This document shows, in pieces, positions 1 to 8,704 of a stretch of 64,000 nt of DNA. Source of the stretch: Planctomycetaceae bacterium (lineage in GTDB: Bacteria; Planctomycetota; Planctomycetia; Pirellulales; Pirellulaceae). The stretch lies in assembly GCA_002723275.1 (NCBI GenBank), contig PBNZ01000026.1, positions 1 through 64,000 on the forward strand. The letters are read 5' to 3'. The notes beneath the pieces were generated by a model. That model ran no database searches. It had not been told where the DNA came from and saw only the letters and a program-made list of their open reading frames with translations. The stretch's first letter is position 1; the number at the start of each line of letters is the position of its first letter. The position numbers and the translations under genes are program-made.

Positions 1-160
1 TTGGTGGACTTCTTGGCGGTGGTCTTCTTCTTTGGAGCGGCCTTCTTCTTCTTAGGAGCGGCCTTCTTCTTGGTGGACTTCTTGGCGGTGGTCTTCTTCT
101 TTGGAGCGGCCTTCTTCTTCTTAGGAGCGGCCTTCTTCTTGGTGGACTTCTTGGCGGTGG
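1..160. repeat. 69-bp tandem repeat inside the H1-like gene
   Basis: Two identical 69-bp copies (1-69 and 70-138) and the start of a third (139 to about 160) are visible. Each encodes 23 residues, so the frame is kept whatever the copy number. Perfect identity at the DNA level suggests recent expansion or gene conversion. Confidence 0.9.
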
Positions 161-230
161 CCTTTTTGGTCGCCCGTTTCGCCGTCTTCTTCTTGACCGT
201 TCGCTTCGCGGCCTTCTTCTTGGTTGCCAT
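1..230 (-). CDS. Histone H1-like Lys/Ala/Pro-rich DNA-binding protein (3' part beyond the window)
   Basis: The minus strand reads from an ATG at 228-230 to the window edge without a stop, giving at least 76 residues made almost only of K, A, T, P, S and R. It starts MATKKKAAKR and then repeats a 23-residue unit built from KKAAPKKK and TTAKKSTK blocks. Such tails resemble eukaryotic H1 C-termini and bacterial H1-like (Hc1/AlgP type) proteins, which bind and compact DNA through charge. No folded domain is visible in the part seen. The C-terminus lies outside the window, so full length and any extra domain are unknown. Identity as H1-like is from composition only. Confidence 0.75.
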   Translation of the reverse strand, partial: MATKKKAAKRTVKKKTAKRATKKATAKKSTKKKAAPKKKKAAPKKKTTAKKSTKKKAAPKKKKAAPKKKTTAKKST

Positions 231-619
231 AATGATGGCTCCTCTGAGACAGGTACCCGTCAACAGCTTTTGCGAATCCGTCCCCTTGGGTACCCTGATA
301 GGGGAGGCCGCTTACTTTAATCGTGTGAAACACCGTTTTTCAGCAATGCTCACACTGTTTCTATCTATTTGGAGGGAAGCTCTGATCGCTTCAAGCCAAG
401 TCCCTTGGCTGACTCATCAATACCGGTTGAGAATCCCGCAAGTCGTTTAGAATCCGTTGTTGGTTTCGGATCGATTACGTGTCCGATCCGCCTAATTTCG
501 CGCATTGAAGCAAGTTTGCCTCTCTTTCGTCAAGATTAATTCATACCTATTACCAAAAGTTTCCTCGACTCACCATTTGTGATTCGCTTTGAATTGCTGG
601 TCGAGAGGATCCTCAAGAG
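231..619. other. Intergenic region between divergent genes
   Basis: This stretch lies between the start of the H1-like gene (minus) and the HEAT-repeat gene (plus), so it must hold both promoters. I see no convincing ORF, RNA gene or strong hairpin in it. Confidence 0.5.
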
Positions 620-2197
620 ATGACATTGAACCTCCAAAACACAATAAATGTGCTCGACAGTCGACAGACCCAAGTTGCAGACTCGACTTTCTTGGCTGGG
701 TTGGAAGATGCGAATTCCGACGAAGTTTGCCAGCTGTTACGAGGTATTTTGGACCTCCTCAACTGCGACGCTTGCGACGAATCTAACCTGGCTCGCGTCA
801 TTCGAAATCTACAAAGCAAATCTGTGCCCTGGGCTGCACCCGCGAACGACTCCCCCCAAGATTTGCTCTCTCAGCTTTATTTGGCGATTTCAGAGGAAAG
901 CCCGCTGCGACATCTGCCGCTTGCCGTTCTCGCCAGCCAACAGGACGCTGACTGTTTGCGTCAATTTGCTGAGCTGCTCGTGGAACATCCACTGGCACGG
1001 CCCGAAGCACTGGTAGAGGTATTTGCACCGTTGATGAGGAGTCGTGAAGCTGATTTGTCACCGCTTTTTCCGCGACTTCTGGATGCGCTGCAGCACCCCG
1101 TCGCCGCTGCAGTCGTCTTGGACGTCGCGAATTATCTTTCCGTGACAGGCCAGATCCCTGAACATCCGGCCGAGAGTCGTCGAGACCAGTTACTCGAACT
1201 CTTCACCCGCTTGATCGAACAATTGGAACGCTTTGAAGAGTCATCGGCGACCTATGGTGTGAAAGATTTGGAGGCGGCACAGACCGTCACGGAGAGCATC
1301 GGATTAGCGATCTCCTTGTCCTATGCTCTTTCTTTGATGAACGAGACACGTGCCATTGGTGGACTCAATCGAATGATGGATCTCAGTCATCGACGGTTGC
1401 GAGTCGAGGCTGCTGCTTCCCTGGCCAGGCTGCAAGAAGAGGCCGGTGTGGAGACGCTGGTTTCTCTAGCATCTGAACCGAGCGTACGACTAACCGTGTT
1501 GGCGTATGCCCAGGAACAGGGATTGCTCGAAAAAATTGATCCCCAATTCCGTTCGGATGTGGCTCGAGCCGAAGCAGAACTTGTGAGAGTGCTTTCGGAG
1601 CCTAGTCAGTATGGCTATCCACCGAGCGAGTGTGAGTTGTTGGAGAGTCGTGAGCTGAGTTGGCCGAGTTACGACGAGCCGATCGAATGTTACCTTTTTA
1701 GATTCAGCTATACGCTCCCAACAGGAGAGCACACCAATATTGGCATTGCCGGGCCGGCCACACATGCCTTTGCCTCCGACCTGAGTGAGCTTCCTGCGGA
1801 ATTTATCTTTGCTGCTTTCGCGGGTTGGCAGACTGAACACGAAGAGATTCAGGAAATCGAGATCGATCCAGCCAATCCCCACCAGGCAACTGAGGTGGAG
1901 CGTTTCACGCGACGTCTCAGCGACCGGGGGTTTGTTGAAATAACGCCCGCCTTCATCGGCGTATTTTTTGGGGCAAGGTCCTTGATTGCCGAGGCCCAAT
2001 CTGAGGGGCAGGCAGGCTTTGCGATTGTTTCGGATGTCGATTTTGCATGGCTTCCACAAGCTCGGTCGTCGCGTTCGATTACGCCCGAATTGGCCTACAG
2101 CATCTATAAGGGACAGCAGCTGCTGAGAACGTTTAATCCGGATTTTGAAGCCGACCAGAGAACGTCATCCGATCAGGAAGAGAGTGAGCTGGGGTAA
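620..2197 (+). CDS. HEAT-repeat-like hypothetical protein
   Basis: This 525-residue protein has no catalytic motif I recognise. The first two thirds are amphipathic helices rich in Leu, Ala and Glu, consistent with HEAT/Armadillo-type repeats (for example the stretch around residues 240-300 with RLRVEAAASLARL). The last third, from about residue 355, looks like a separate mixed alpha/beta domain beginning near YLFRFSYTLPTGEH. There is no signal peptide or membrane segment, so it is probably cytoplasmic. The ATG is preceded by AAGAG at short distance. It stands alone, with 142 bp before the next gene. A scaffold or interaction role is only a guess. Confidence 0.7.
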   Translation: MTLNLQNTINVLDSRQTQVADSTFLAGLEDANSDEVCQLLRGILDLLNCDACDESNLARVIRNLQSKSVPWAAPANDSPQDLLSQLYLAISEESPLRHLPLAVLASQQDADCLRQFAELLVEHPLARPEALVEVFAPLMRSREADLSPLFPRLLDALQHPVAAAVVLDVANYLSVTGQIPEHPAESRRDQLLELFTRLIEQLERFEESSATYGVKDLEAAQTVTESIGLAISLSYALSLMNETRAIGGLNRMMDLSHRRLRVEAAASLARLQEEAGVETLVSLASEPSVRLTVLAYAQEQGLLEKIDPQFRSDVARAEAELVRVLSEPSQYGYPPSECELLESRELSWPSYDEPIECYLFRFSYTLPTGEHTNIGIAGPATHAFASDLSELPAEFIFAAFAGWQTEHEEIQEIEIDPANPHQATEVERFTRRLSDRGFVEITPAFIGVFFGARSLIAEAQSEGQAGFAIVSDVDFAWLPQARSSRSITPELAYSIYKGQQLLRTFNPDFEADQRTSSDQEESELG

Positions 2198-2339
2198 TCG
2201 GTGGAGCGAGGTTTTCCCTGCTCGCCCAAGGCCTCTTGGGGCACGCTTGGCTCGCTAGCCGAGACTCGTCGGAAAGCGTACGATAGACGGCTTTGATGAG
2301 ACAATTCGAAATAATCATAGACCTTAGGGAACAGCCATT

Positions 2340-3533
2340 ATGTTGAGCAAGCTCGAACCTGCTCCGCCAGACGCGATTTTGGGACTTACCGAAGCCTTTC
2401 TGAAAGATGAAAACTCTAAAAAGATCAATCTTAGTGTCGGGGTTTACAAAGACGAAAACGGAAAGACGCCAACCTTGAATTCGGTGCGAGCAGCTGAGCA
2501 GCAGATGCTTGAATCGAATCATGCGAAGTCCTACTTGCCTATTTCGGGTTTGCCGTCCTATGGTGAATGCGTGATCGACCTGTTAATGGGATCCGATCAC
2601 GATGCGATTGCCGCTCAGCGAGCTGCGACCGTACAGACACCCGGTGGTACAGGTGCCCTGCGCGTGGCGGGTGACTTTATCAAGACTCGTTTGCCAAGCG
2701 ATAAGATTTGGATGAGCGATCCGACCTGGGCCAACCATCCGAATATCTTCAAGGCGGCTGGTCTCGAGCAAGCGACCTATCCCTATCTGGATGCTCCCAA
2801 TAACCGTATCGATATCTCAGGGATGTTGGATGGTATTCAGCAGATGCAGCCCGGTGATGTGATTCTGTTGCACGGTTGTTGCCATAATCCGTCCGGAATC
2901 GATCCCACTCCGGAACAGTGGGAGCAGATCGCACAGGCCGTTGGCGAACGAAAGTTGCTGCCCTTGGTTGATTTTGCCTATCAAGGATTTGCCGATGGGC
3001 TCGAACACGACGCGGTTGGACTGAGGAAAATATGCGAGCACGTCGACGAAGTACTCGTGGCAAGCTCCTACTCCAAGAACTTTGGACTCTATAGCGAAAG
3101 AGTTGGGGCTTTGAGCGTGATTGCGAATCACAAAGATGTTGTCGATGCCGCCTTAAGCCATTTGAAGGCCTGCGTTCGTTGCAATTACTCGAACCCGCCT
3201 GCTCATGGAGCACGCATCGTTCAGACCATTCTCGGAGATCCCGAATTGCGTCGACAGTGGGAAGACGAGTTAAAGGATATGCGTGATCGCATCAACGGGA
3301 TGCGCAACTTATTCGTCGACAAGATGAAGGATCATGCTCCGAATTACAACTTTGATTTCATTCGCGAACAGCGTGGCATGTTTTCTTTCAGTGGACTGAC
3401 CAAGGATCAGGTCCAGCGTCTGAAAAAAGAGAATGCAATCTACATTGTCGGTTCAGGCAGAATCAACGTGGCGGGGATCACACCGGACAACGTGGATGAC
3501 CTCTGCAGTGCCGTTGGCAATGTATTGAACTAG
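2340..3533 (+). CDS. Aspartate/aromatic amino acid aminotransferase (class I, PLP)
   Basis: This 397-residue protein has the usual length and order of the AspC/TyrB family: N-terminal NLSVGVYKDENGKTP, the TPGGTGALR cofactor loop near residue 100, the HGCCHNPSGIDP segment near 180, and the PLP lysine in SSYSKNFGLYSERVG near residue 246. The family transfers amino groups between aspartate or aromatic amino acids and 2-oxoglutarate in the cytoplasm. Which substrate is preferred cannot be read from the sequence, so I give no symbol. A rho-independent terminator follows directly after the stop. Confidence 0.93.
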   Translation: MLSKLEPAPPDAILGLTEAFLKDENSKKINLSVGVYKDENGKTPTLNSVRAAEQQMLESNHAKSYLPISGLPSYGECVIDLLMGSDHDAIAAQRAATVQTPGGTGALRVAGDFIKTRLPSDKIWMSDPTWANHPNIFKAAGLEQATYPYLDAPNNRIDISGMLDGIQQMQPGDVILLHGCCHNPSGIDPTPEQWEQIAQAVGERKLLPLVDFAYQGFADGLEHDAVGLRKICEHVDEVLVASSYSKNFGLYSERVGALSVIANHKDVVDAALSHLKACVRCNYSNPPAHGARIVQTILGDPELRRQWEDELKDMRDRINGMRNLFVDKMKDHAPNYNFDFIREQRGMFSFSGLTKDQVQRLKKENAIYIVGSGRINVAGITPDNVDDLCSAVGNVLN

Positions 3534-3558
3534 AGTTGCAAGCGAACGACGAATGAAG

Positions 3559-3587
3559 ATCGCCGGTCTATTGGGCCGGCGATTTTT
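3559..3587 (+). terminator. Rho-independent terminator of the aminotransferase gene
   Basis: An 8-bp GC-rich stem (ATCGCCGG at 3559-3566 with CCGGCGAT at 3576-3583) is followed by TTTTG. The stop codon of the converging minus-strand gene lies in its loop. Confidence 0.8.
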
Positions 3588-4440
3588 GTTTGGGAAAGTC
3601 CCGTCGATAACGTTCCACGAGTTTCGGGACGTCGTTGTCCACCAGGTAGAGTTTACCGTGAACTCGCTTTGTCTCACCCGGCTTCAGTCCACCAATGCGG
3701 AAGTCGCTGTGCAGACAACGAATGACTCCCTGAAATAACTCTTGGTAGGGCTCAAATGCGACGGCCATGATTTTTCCGTCATCGGCTCGGAAGCATCCGA
3801 TCAAACCGTTACTGGGCGTCGCCGGATGGAGGGGGCGCGGATTGACGTCGCTACGAGGAACTCCCGGTCCCGCCCAAACTTGTCCCGGGGTGTAGCGTGC
3901 TTCCGTGGCCCAGTCGCGTGTCGGCATGCGACTTAAGTGTCCGTCCAGAAATACGAACGATTTAGGGAGATAAGCATAGGCGTCGTCAGTGCTGTCTGCG
4001 CCGGTCCCGGTAAACGTTCCAACGCGAATGCACGGCTGCGCCCAGTGAATCTCTGAGATCTTATCGGTCGGATTGTGCGCCTTAATCTCAAAGTCCACTT
4101 CGTCCTCGTTTGCGGTGATGACATGCTTTACTCGGACCCCATCCGAGACCCGGCATTCAAGTTCGATGCGCCGACCGTCCTGACTCGCCGCCAGCAGGCT
4201 TGATTCGTGCGGGATCACCGTATGCTTCGACCAATTCGTCGTGTGCGAGTTCGCTCGACAATAGGCCTCGAGATACCAAATCTCGAGTGATCCACCCGGC
4301 AATTCATCAGATTGAATCTTCAGGATATTGTTTGCCCAGTGGAGTTTGATCGGGGTGACTGCCTGGGTGGCCGTCGAACCGATGCAGCAGGCGGCGAACA
4401 GGGTCAGCAGGCTCGGCTGGATTCGAGAGAGCGTCGGCAT
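3568..4440 (-). CDS. Secreted hypothetical protein
   Basis: From the ATG at 4438-4440 this encodes 290 residues. That start is chosen because AGGAG lies just upstream and because it places a signal peptide (hydrophobic SLLTLFAACCIG, then Ala-rich region) at the N-terminus; a longer reading to 4509 has no such support. The mature part is rich in beta-strand-like sequence and Trp (HWAQPCIRVG, DWATEARYTPGQVWAGPGVP) without a known catalytic motif. It is presumably periplasmic or exported. It converges with the aminotransferase gene and its stop sits inside that gene's terminator. I do not recognise the family. Confidence 0.8.
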   Translation of the reverse strand: MPTLSRIQPSLLTLFAACCIGSTATQAVTPIKLHWANNILKIQSDELPGGSLEIWYLEAYCRANSHTTNWSKHTVIPHESSLLAASQDGRRIELECRVSDGVRVKHVITANEDEVDFEIKAHNPTDKISEIHWAQPCIRVGTFTGTGADSTDDAYAYLPKSFVFLDGHLSRMPTRDWATEARYTPGQVWAGPGVPRSDVNPRPLHPATPSNGLIGCFRADDGKIMAVAFEPYQELFQGVIRCLHSDFRIGGLKPGETKRVHGKLYLVDNDVPKLVERYRRDFPKQKSPAQ

Positions 4441-4734
4441 GGTTTCTCCTGCGAGGATCAGGGCCTTGGTTGTGCCGTAGATGGCTCGAGCGAGTTTTGT
4501 GGTGAGCAATCGTTAAGAACCGTCTCATGCGACCGTGGCACGCGAACGACGGGGCCACGATCGCGTGATCATCGTACCATACACGCGCCCGCCCCAGGGC
4601 AAATCTCGAGAGGCTCGATTCGCTCCGCTTTGGCCATTCTGGCCAGTTCGAGCCTGTTCTCTCGGGTTGGGGGCGCTAACAATTACACAGGGAAGCTCAA
4701 ACTCCAGATTCGTCGCATTTCTAACTCAAGGAGC

Positions 4735-6072
4735 ATGCCCGTGGCTCAAGTTCTGTCCGACCTCGAATACGCCCGTTCTGAACGCGTTCCGGAAGACCTG
4801 AATCCTTTTTCCATTTCAAGGCAACAATTCGATCGCGCCCTTCCTTTCTTGCCGACGCTCAAGCAGGGACTCGTCGAGTTTTTGAAGTCACCGCTCCGGA
4901 CGGTTACCGTCTGTTTTCCCATCGAGCTGGATGATGGGTCGGTGAAAACCTTTACGGGTCACCGAGTGCTCCACAGCCATGTCCGCGGACCGGGGAAGGG
5001 GGGTATCCGCTTCCATCCCGGCGTTACGGTGGACGAAGTCAGAGCCCTCGCGGCCTGGATGACTTGGAAATGTGCCATCGTTGATGTGCCCTTCGGTGGT
5101 GCTAAGGGTGGTGTGGTTTGTGATCCCAAAGATTTAAGCCAACATGAGCTACGCAGGATTACACGACGATATATCACCGGACTTGGCGATACGATTGGGC
5201 CCAATACGGACATTCCTGCTCCCGATATGTACACCGACGAAAACACCATGGCTTGGATTTACGATACCTATGCCATGATGCATCCCGGAGCGAACAACTT
5301 GCCGGTGGTGACGGGCAAGCCCGTCTCGGTGGGAGGCACTCATGGTCGTCGGGAAGCGACTGCGAGAGGTTGTCTCTACGCCACCGAACGTCTGATCGAA
5401 CGAGGAGAGGTTTCAGGGCTCTCGTCGCTTAAAAATGCCCGCGTTGTGATTCAAGGGGCTGGCAATGTTGGGCGAATCGCGGCAGAGCTGTTCACCGAGG
5501 CGGGTGCTCGAGTGATTGCGATCAGTGATTCTGCGGGAGGAATCTATGCGGAACAGGGGCTCGATATTGAGCAGGTAATTCGATTCAAGGACGATCACGG
5601 CTCGTTTGCCCGCTTTCCGGGAACGACCCGCCTGACCAACGAAGAGCTGCTCGAAATCGAATGCGATATCCTGATCCCTGCCGCTCTGGAGAATCAGATT
5701 ACCGTCGAAAATGCCGCTCGCATCGGTGCAAAAATGATTTGTGAAGGTGCCAATGGACCGACCTCTCCAGCCGCCGATGAGATTCTTCAGGCACGCGGGA
5801 TTCCGCTCTTGCCTGATATTCTGGCGAACGCTGGTGGGGTTACCGTCAGCTATTTTGAGTGGGTGCAAAACAATGAAAACCAGACGTGGGATCTCGATCT
5901 GGTCAACGCTCGCCTGCGGCGAAAGATGCGAGATGCTGTTGATGCCGTGGCCGATCGACAACTAAAAATCCGTGAACAGACCTCCCAAGGCCCGAGCCTT
6001 CGCACATCGGCACTGGTGGTCGCGATAGAACGCGTTGCTGAGGTCACTTTGCAACGAGGGATTTGGCCCTAA
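4735..6072 (+). CDS. gdhA: Glutamate dehydrogenase (Glu/Leu/Phe/Val dehydrogenase family)
   Basis: The protein interconverts glutamate and 2-oxoglutarate plus ammonia with NAD(P). The substrate domain shows GKGGIRFHPGV and the catalytic-lysine motif PFGGAKGGV; the Rossmann domain shows QGAGNVGRIAAE, and CEGANGPTSPAADE lies downstream. Length (about 445 residues) fits hexameric bacterial enzymes. The frame is open back to 4312, but homology begins near 4740. AAGGAG at 4728-4733 is only one base from the ATG at 4735 but seven from the GTG at 4741, so GTG 4741 may be the true start. Specificity for glutamate over leucine or phenylalanine is inferred. Confidence 0.93.
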   Translation: MPVAQVLSDLEYARSERVPEDLNPFSISRQQFDRALPFLPTLKQGLVEFLKSPLRTVTVCFPIELDDGSVKTFTGHRVLHSHVRGPGKGGIRFHPGVTVDEVRALAAWMTWKCAIVDVPFGGAKGGVVCDPKDLSQHELRRITRRYITGLGDTIGPNTDIPAPDMYTDENTMAWIYDTYAMMHPGANNLPVVTGKPVSVGGTHGRREATARGCLYATERLIERGEVSGLSSLKNARVVIQGAGNVGRIAAELFTEAGARVIAISDSAGGIYAEQGLDIEQVIRFKDDHGSFARFPGTTRLTNEELLEIECDILIPAALENQITVENAARIGAKMICEGANGPTSPAADEILQARGIPLLPDILANAGGVTVSYFEWVQNNENQTWDLDLVNARLRRKMRDAVDAVADRQLKIREQTSQGPSLRTSALVVAIERVAEVTLQRGIWP

Positions 6073-6241
6073 TCCCAGTAGGACTCTGCAGATTTCCCAG
6101 CCGGCATAACCGTATGGCAGATCGTCTGCGTTGCTTTCGAAATCGCTGTTTTCGATAGGCAATGCCACGTCATGCGATTACATTGCGGCATGCGGTTACA
6201 TCGCGTCAGAGGATTCAAGTTCTTGGAAAGGGTAGTCATCG

Positions 6242-6520
6242 ATGAACGACTTGGTAACCGACGTGATCGTTAAGCGACTTCAAATACGAACCGATCGGGT
6301 TTCTGACGATGCCGACCTGGTTGCAGACCTGGGAGCTGATTCTCTGGCACTTGCCGAAATCTGTGCCGAAGTCGAGAACCACACGGGGATGACGTTCTCC
6401 ATGGAACAACTCCAGGATGTAAATACCGTCGGAGACGTCCGCAAACTCATGCCTGTTCTCTCGAAACAGGATCGGCCGTCGAATCCACCTCCAGGTCATC
6501 TTGAGACAGGCAAGATTTGA
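6242..6520 (+). CDS. Acyl carrier protein-like protein
   Basis: This 92-residue acidic protein has the carrier-protein signature DLGADSLALAE, in which Ser34 would take the 4'-phosphopantetheine arm. It is a little longer than standard AcpP (about 78 residues) because of a polar tail after residue 80. It is not next to fab genes, so it may serve a special pathway instead of bulk fatty acid synthesis. The ATG follows a purine-rich GGAAAGGG sequence. A bidirectional terminator lies downstream. Confidence 0.88.
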   Translation: MNDLVTDVIVKRLQIRTDRVSDDADLVADLGADSLALAEICAEVENHTGMTFSMEQLQDVNTVGDVRKLMPVLSKQDRPSNPPPGHLETGKI

Positions 6521-6576
6521 ACGTCTTGGGAGCCTGTGACGACCCTTCCCAAAATGGTGCGCGATTAGCGCATGAA

Positions 6577-6602
6577 AAAACCCCGGCATGAACCGGGGTT
6601 TT
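6577..6602. terminator. Bidirectional rho-independent terminator
   Basis: AAAACCCCGG (6577-6586) and CCGGGGTTTT (6593-6602) form a near-perfect 10-bp stem with a 6-base loop. It has a T-run on both strands, so it can end the carrier-protein transcript on the plus strand and the tRNA-Ser transcript on the minus strand. Confidence 0.9.
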
Positions 6603-6606
6603 CCAG

Positions 6607-6688
6607 CGGAGGGCACGGGACTCGAACCCGCAACCGTATAAACGGCAACTGATTTCGAATCAGCCTGCTCACCATTCGCTTACCCTCC
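6607..6688 (-). tRNA. tRNA-Ser (anticodon CGA)
   Basis: On the minus strand the sequence folds as GGAGGGT/GCCCTCC acceptor stem, GCTGA/TCAGT anticodon stem around loop TTCGAAA (anticodon CGA, reads UCG), a long variable arm GCCGT/ACGGT, and T arm GCGGG/CCCGT with loop TTCGAGT. The long variable arm and G discriminator are serine features. CCA is not encoded (CTG follows). The D arm is short and poorly paired, with position 8 reading A in this alignment. Confidence 0.85.
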
Positions 6689-7131
6689 CCAACTGCGAAC
6701 GTATATCTTGACTTCGGAACGGCTAAACGGCAAGACGTGTTGTCAGCCACTCTTGATGGGCATGCCGAAGAATCGGCGAATGGAAAGGCCGACTGAGCCG
6801 CCAGCGAGTGGAGCGGGAACCGCGGAAGACAACAGATCCCCTTGCTTCAGCCTTGATCATCCATCTTCTCCTCTCAGGACGGTCGTGACGGCTATACCGA
6901 CCAGAACCGGCTATTCTGGCGGCGATCGACCGCTCAAAGGCTCTCGTCGAAGCATGTCGTGCCGTCCGTGGGTAAAGCAACTGATTTGCAGGTTCGGGGG
7001 GCTGTCAGCCATGTGCCAGCACGATTTTTTTCTGTCGCTTTCACGTCCAAAACAGCCGATTATCCCTCCATCGGCCGGATTTCGGGCGAGCGGAATGTGA
7101 GTTCTGGGGTCGGAATAGAACGGGGTGAGCC
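6689..7131. other. Intergenic region
   Basis: It contains the minus-strand tRNA promoter next to 6689 and the promoter of the following plus-strand gene. Overlapping open frames exist on both strands here, but their composition is Arg/Pro-rich and frame-shadow-like, and none has a good ribosome binding site. Confidence 0.5.
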
Positions 7132-7461
7132 ATGAAGAAAGATACCTACCGAGTCGTTACCCGGGGAACCAATGGTCAACTGCGAGTGAAGGACTACGGC
7201 TCCAAAGACAATCTCTTGCAATTGCATACGCAGGTTGGAATCGATGATTGCAGTACCGATCTGGACCTGCGAGGTCTTCCTGTGTTTCGAGGTCTGATTG
7301 GCCCGATGTCCGAGGGGAAAAACGTCGTTCGCTATGAATCCCCCGATGTCTTCGAAGCCTTGACGAAAGAGTGGATCGCCCAACCGCCGGAACGTCGGAC
7401 TCGCCGTCGTCGAAAACTAGAGGCAAAACCCGAAGACGTTGCTGACGTCACTGAAAGCTAA
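7132..7461 (+). CDS. Small conserved-looking hypothetical protein
   Basis: This 109-residue protein begins MKKDTYRVVTRGTNG after a GGGGTGAGCC leader. The first 90 residues look like a compact alpha/beta fold and the tail is a basic stretch (RRTRRRRK) followed by an acidic end, which could bind nucleic acid. No signal peptide, metal-binding motif or catalytic motif is visible. It precedes a Trm112-like/HIT pair by about 90 bp. Function unknown. Confidence 0.65.
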   Translation: MKKDTYRVVTRGTNGQLRVKDYGSKDNLLQLHTQVGIDDCSTDLDLRGLPVFRGLIGPMSEGKNVVRYESPDVFEALTKEWIAQPPERRTRRRRKLEAKPEDVADVTES

Positions 7462-7552
7462 AACTCGCTGCTGAGTCACCCAGCCAATTCCAAATCTGGT
7501 CAGCGCCGGAGTCGGCCTGACCGGATGATCCGTCTACGCTACAATTCAGCCC

Positions 7553-7807
7553 ATGACCGGGTCTCTTCTGCAATCGTTGCGTTGTGTTCACACATCGAGT
7601 CGACTCAAGTCGGTTGAACCACAATTCTGTGCGCAACTCAATGCTCGTATCGCTGATGAGCGTGTATTTGATGCGCTAGGCCGAAAAATCGAGCGATCTG
7701 TCGATGGCCTGCTCGTCAACGAAGATGCCAGCTACGGATATCCTATTTTTGATGAAGTTCCACATCTGCTTCGTGACGAAGCGATCGTTTTAGAAGGAGT
7801 GATGTGA
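7553..7807 (+). CDS. Trm112 family / UPF0434-like small protein
   Basis: The 84-residue sequence shows the family layout: [14 protein letters not shown] at the N-terminus, then [23 protein letters not shown] at the C-terminus. Bacterial members are small zinc-ribbon-like proteins; the eukaryotic relative Trm112 activates methyltransferases. Only one of the usual N-terminal cysteines is present (RCVHTS), so metal binding may be lost. Its stop overlaps the ATG of the HIT gene by one base (TGATG), implying translational coupling. Confidence 0.8.
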   Translation: MTGSLLQSLRCVHTSSRLKSVEPQFCAQLNARIADERVFDALGRKIERSVDGLLVNEDASYGYPIFDEVPHLLRDEAIVLEGVM

Positions 7808-8151
7808 TGAGCGAGAAGACTGTCTTCAAACGCATTATCGATGGTGAAATCCCAGCCGATCTGGTTCATGAAGATGAATATTGCCTTGCCTTCCACGATA
7901 TTAGTCCGAAGGCGCCGACTCACATTCTTGTGATTCCCAAGAAAGAAATCCCTTCCGTGGCAGAGATCGAAGATCAGGATGCCGACTTGCTTGGCCATCT
8001 CTGGTGCGTGATTCGAAAGGTGGCCGAACAGGCAGGCCTGGCAGGGGGATACCGCGTCGTTGTGAATTGCGGCGACGACGGAGGCCAGGAGGTGCCACAC
8101 CTGCACTTCCACATCTTGGGCGGACGAGCCATGACCTGGCCGCCCGGATAA
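7807..8151 (+). CDS. HIT family nucleotide-binding protein (HinT-like)
   Basis: The 114-residue protein has [17 protein letters not shown] at the N-terminus and the histidine triad HLHFHILGG near the C-terminus, typical of HinT purine-nucleoside phosphoramidase-type proteins. The middle carries [12 protein letters not shown] and the usual HIT core. Start ATG 7807 is favoured over GTG 7804 because it forms the TGATG overlap with the upstream gene, with AGAAGGAG eight bases before. Confidence 0.93.
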   Translation: MSEKTVFKRIIDGEIPADLVHEDEYCLAFHDISPKAPTHILVIPKKEIPSVAEIEDQDADLLGHLWCVIRKVAEQAGLAGGYRVVVNCGDDGGQEVPHLHFHILGGRAMTWPPG

Positions 8152-8229
8152 CTCGGGCCCAACAGGATCGCTTGTGTCCATTGGCAGAATGGGCGTCCTG
8201 TGACGCGAATTATGGTGAGCGAACCGCCA

Positions 8230-8490
8230 TTACTGCTCGGCCATCAGGTTTTTCACCAGATTTGCCACGAGCTCCGGATCGTCTTGTTCCACCAGATGTT
8301 TCACATGAGCAGGCTTCACGCCCAGTTTTTCGAGGTGGTTGGCGACGGTCTTCCAATGTTTTTCTCGTTTCTTGCCCTCGGTCAGATAGAGCTCCGTCAC
8401 GAGCTCCTGGACTCGTTGGAGAGCGATTGCGTCGCGGTTCTCATAGTAGTTTTTGATAATGCGCTGCTGGTGTTTCGAATAGTTGGCCAT
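8230..8490 (-). CDS. Small helical hypothetical protein
   Basis: This 86-residue protein is predicted helical and highly charged (MANYSKHQQRIIKNYYENRD, then KKREKHWKTVANHL). It lacks signal peptide, cysteines and catalytic motifs. It stands alone on the minus strand between the HIT gene and the ferredoxin gene. Coding is supported by good composition and the absence of a better frame on the other strand; function is unknown. Confidence 0.72.
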   Translation of the reverse strand: MANYSKHQQRIIKNYYENRDAIALQRVQELVTELYLTEGKKREKHWKTVANHLEKLGVKPAHVKHLVEQDDPELVANLVKNLMAEQ

Positions 8491-8704
8491 CGTCGATCTT
8501 ACTCAAACTTGGTGATGTGTCATGCGGCTCCAGGCCCGCCCGGTTAACTTGACCGGTTTGTCCGGTTTGTCCGCCCGACAAGCCTCGATTTGTGGTTTCA
8601 GCGATGTGTTTTACATGGTAGATTCTAGCCATGCCAAGGTGAGATTTGTCGTGATTTTTGGTTGACAGCCAACAGCTATCGCCATCTGCACACAGGAAGT
8701 TTTC

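Noticed and set aside
1-450. Plus-strand open frame rich in Phe, Leu, Val
   Set aside because: It is the mirror of the Lys/Ala-rich minus-strand gene; the minus strand has a start, sensible repeats and known protein type.
6708-7100. Open frames on both strands in the gap after tRNA-Ser
   Set aside because: They overlap each other, have no ribosome binding site, and their composition is Arg/Pro/Ser-rich without domain motifs.
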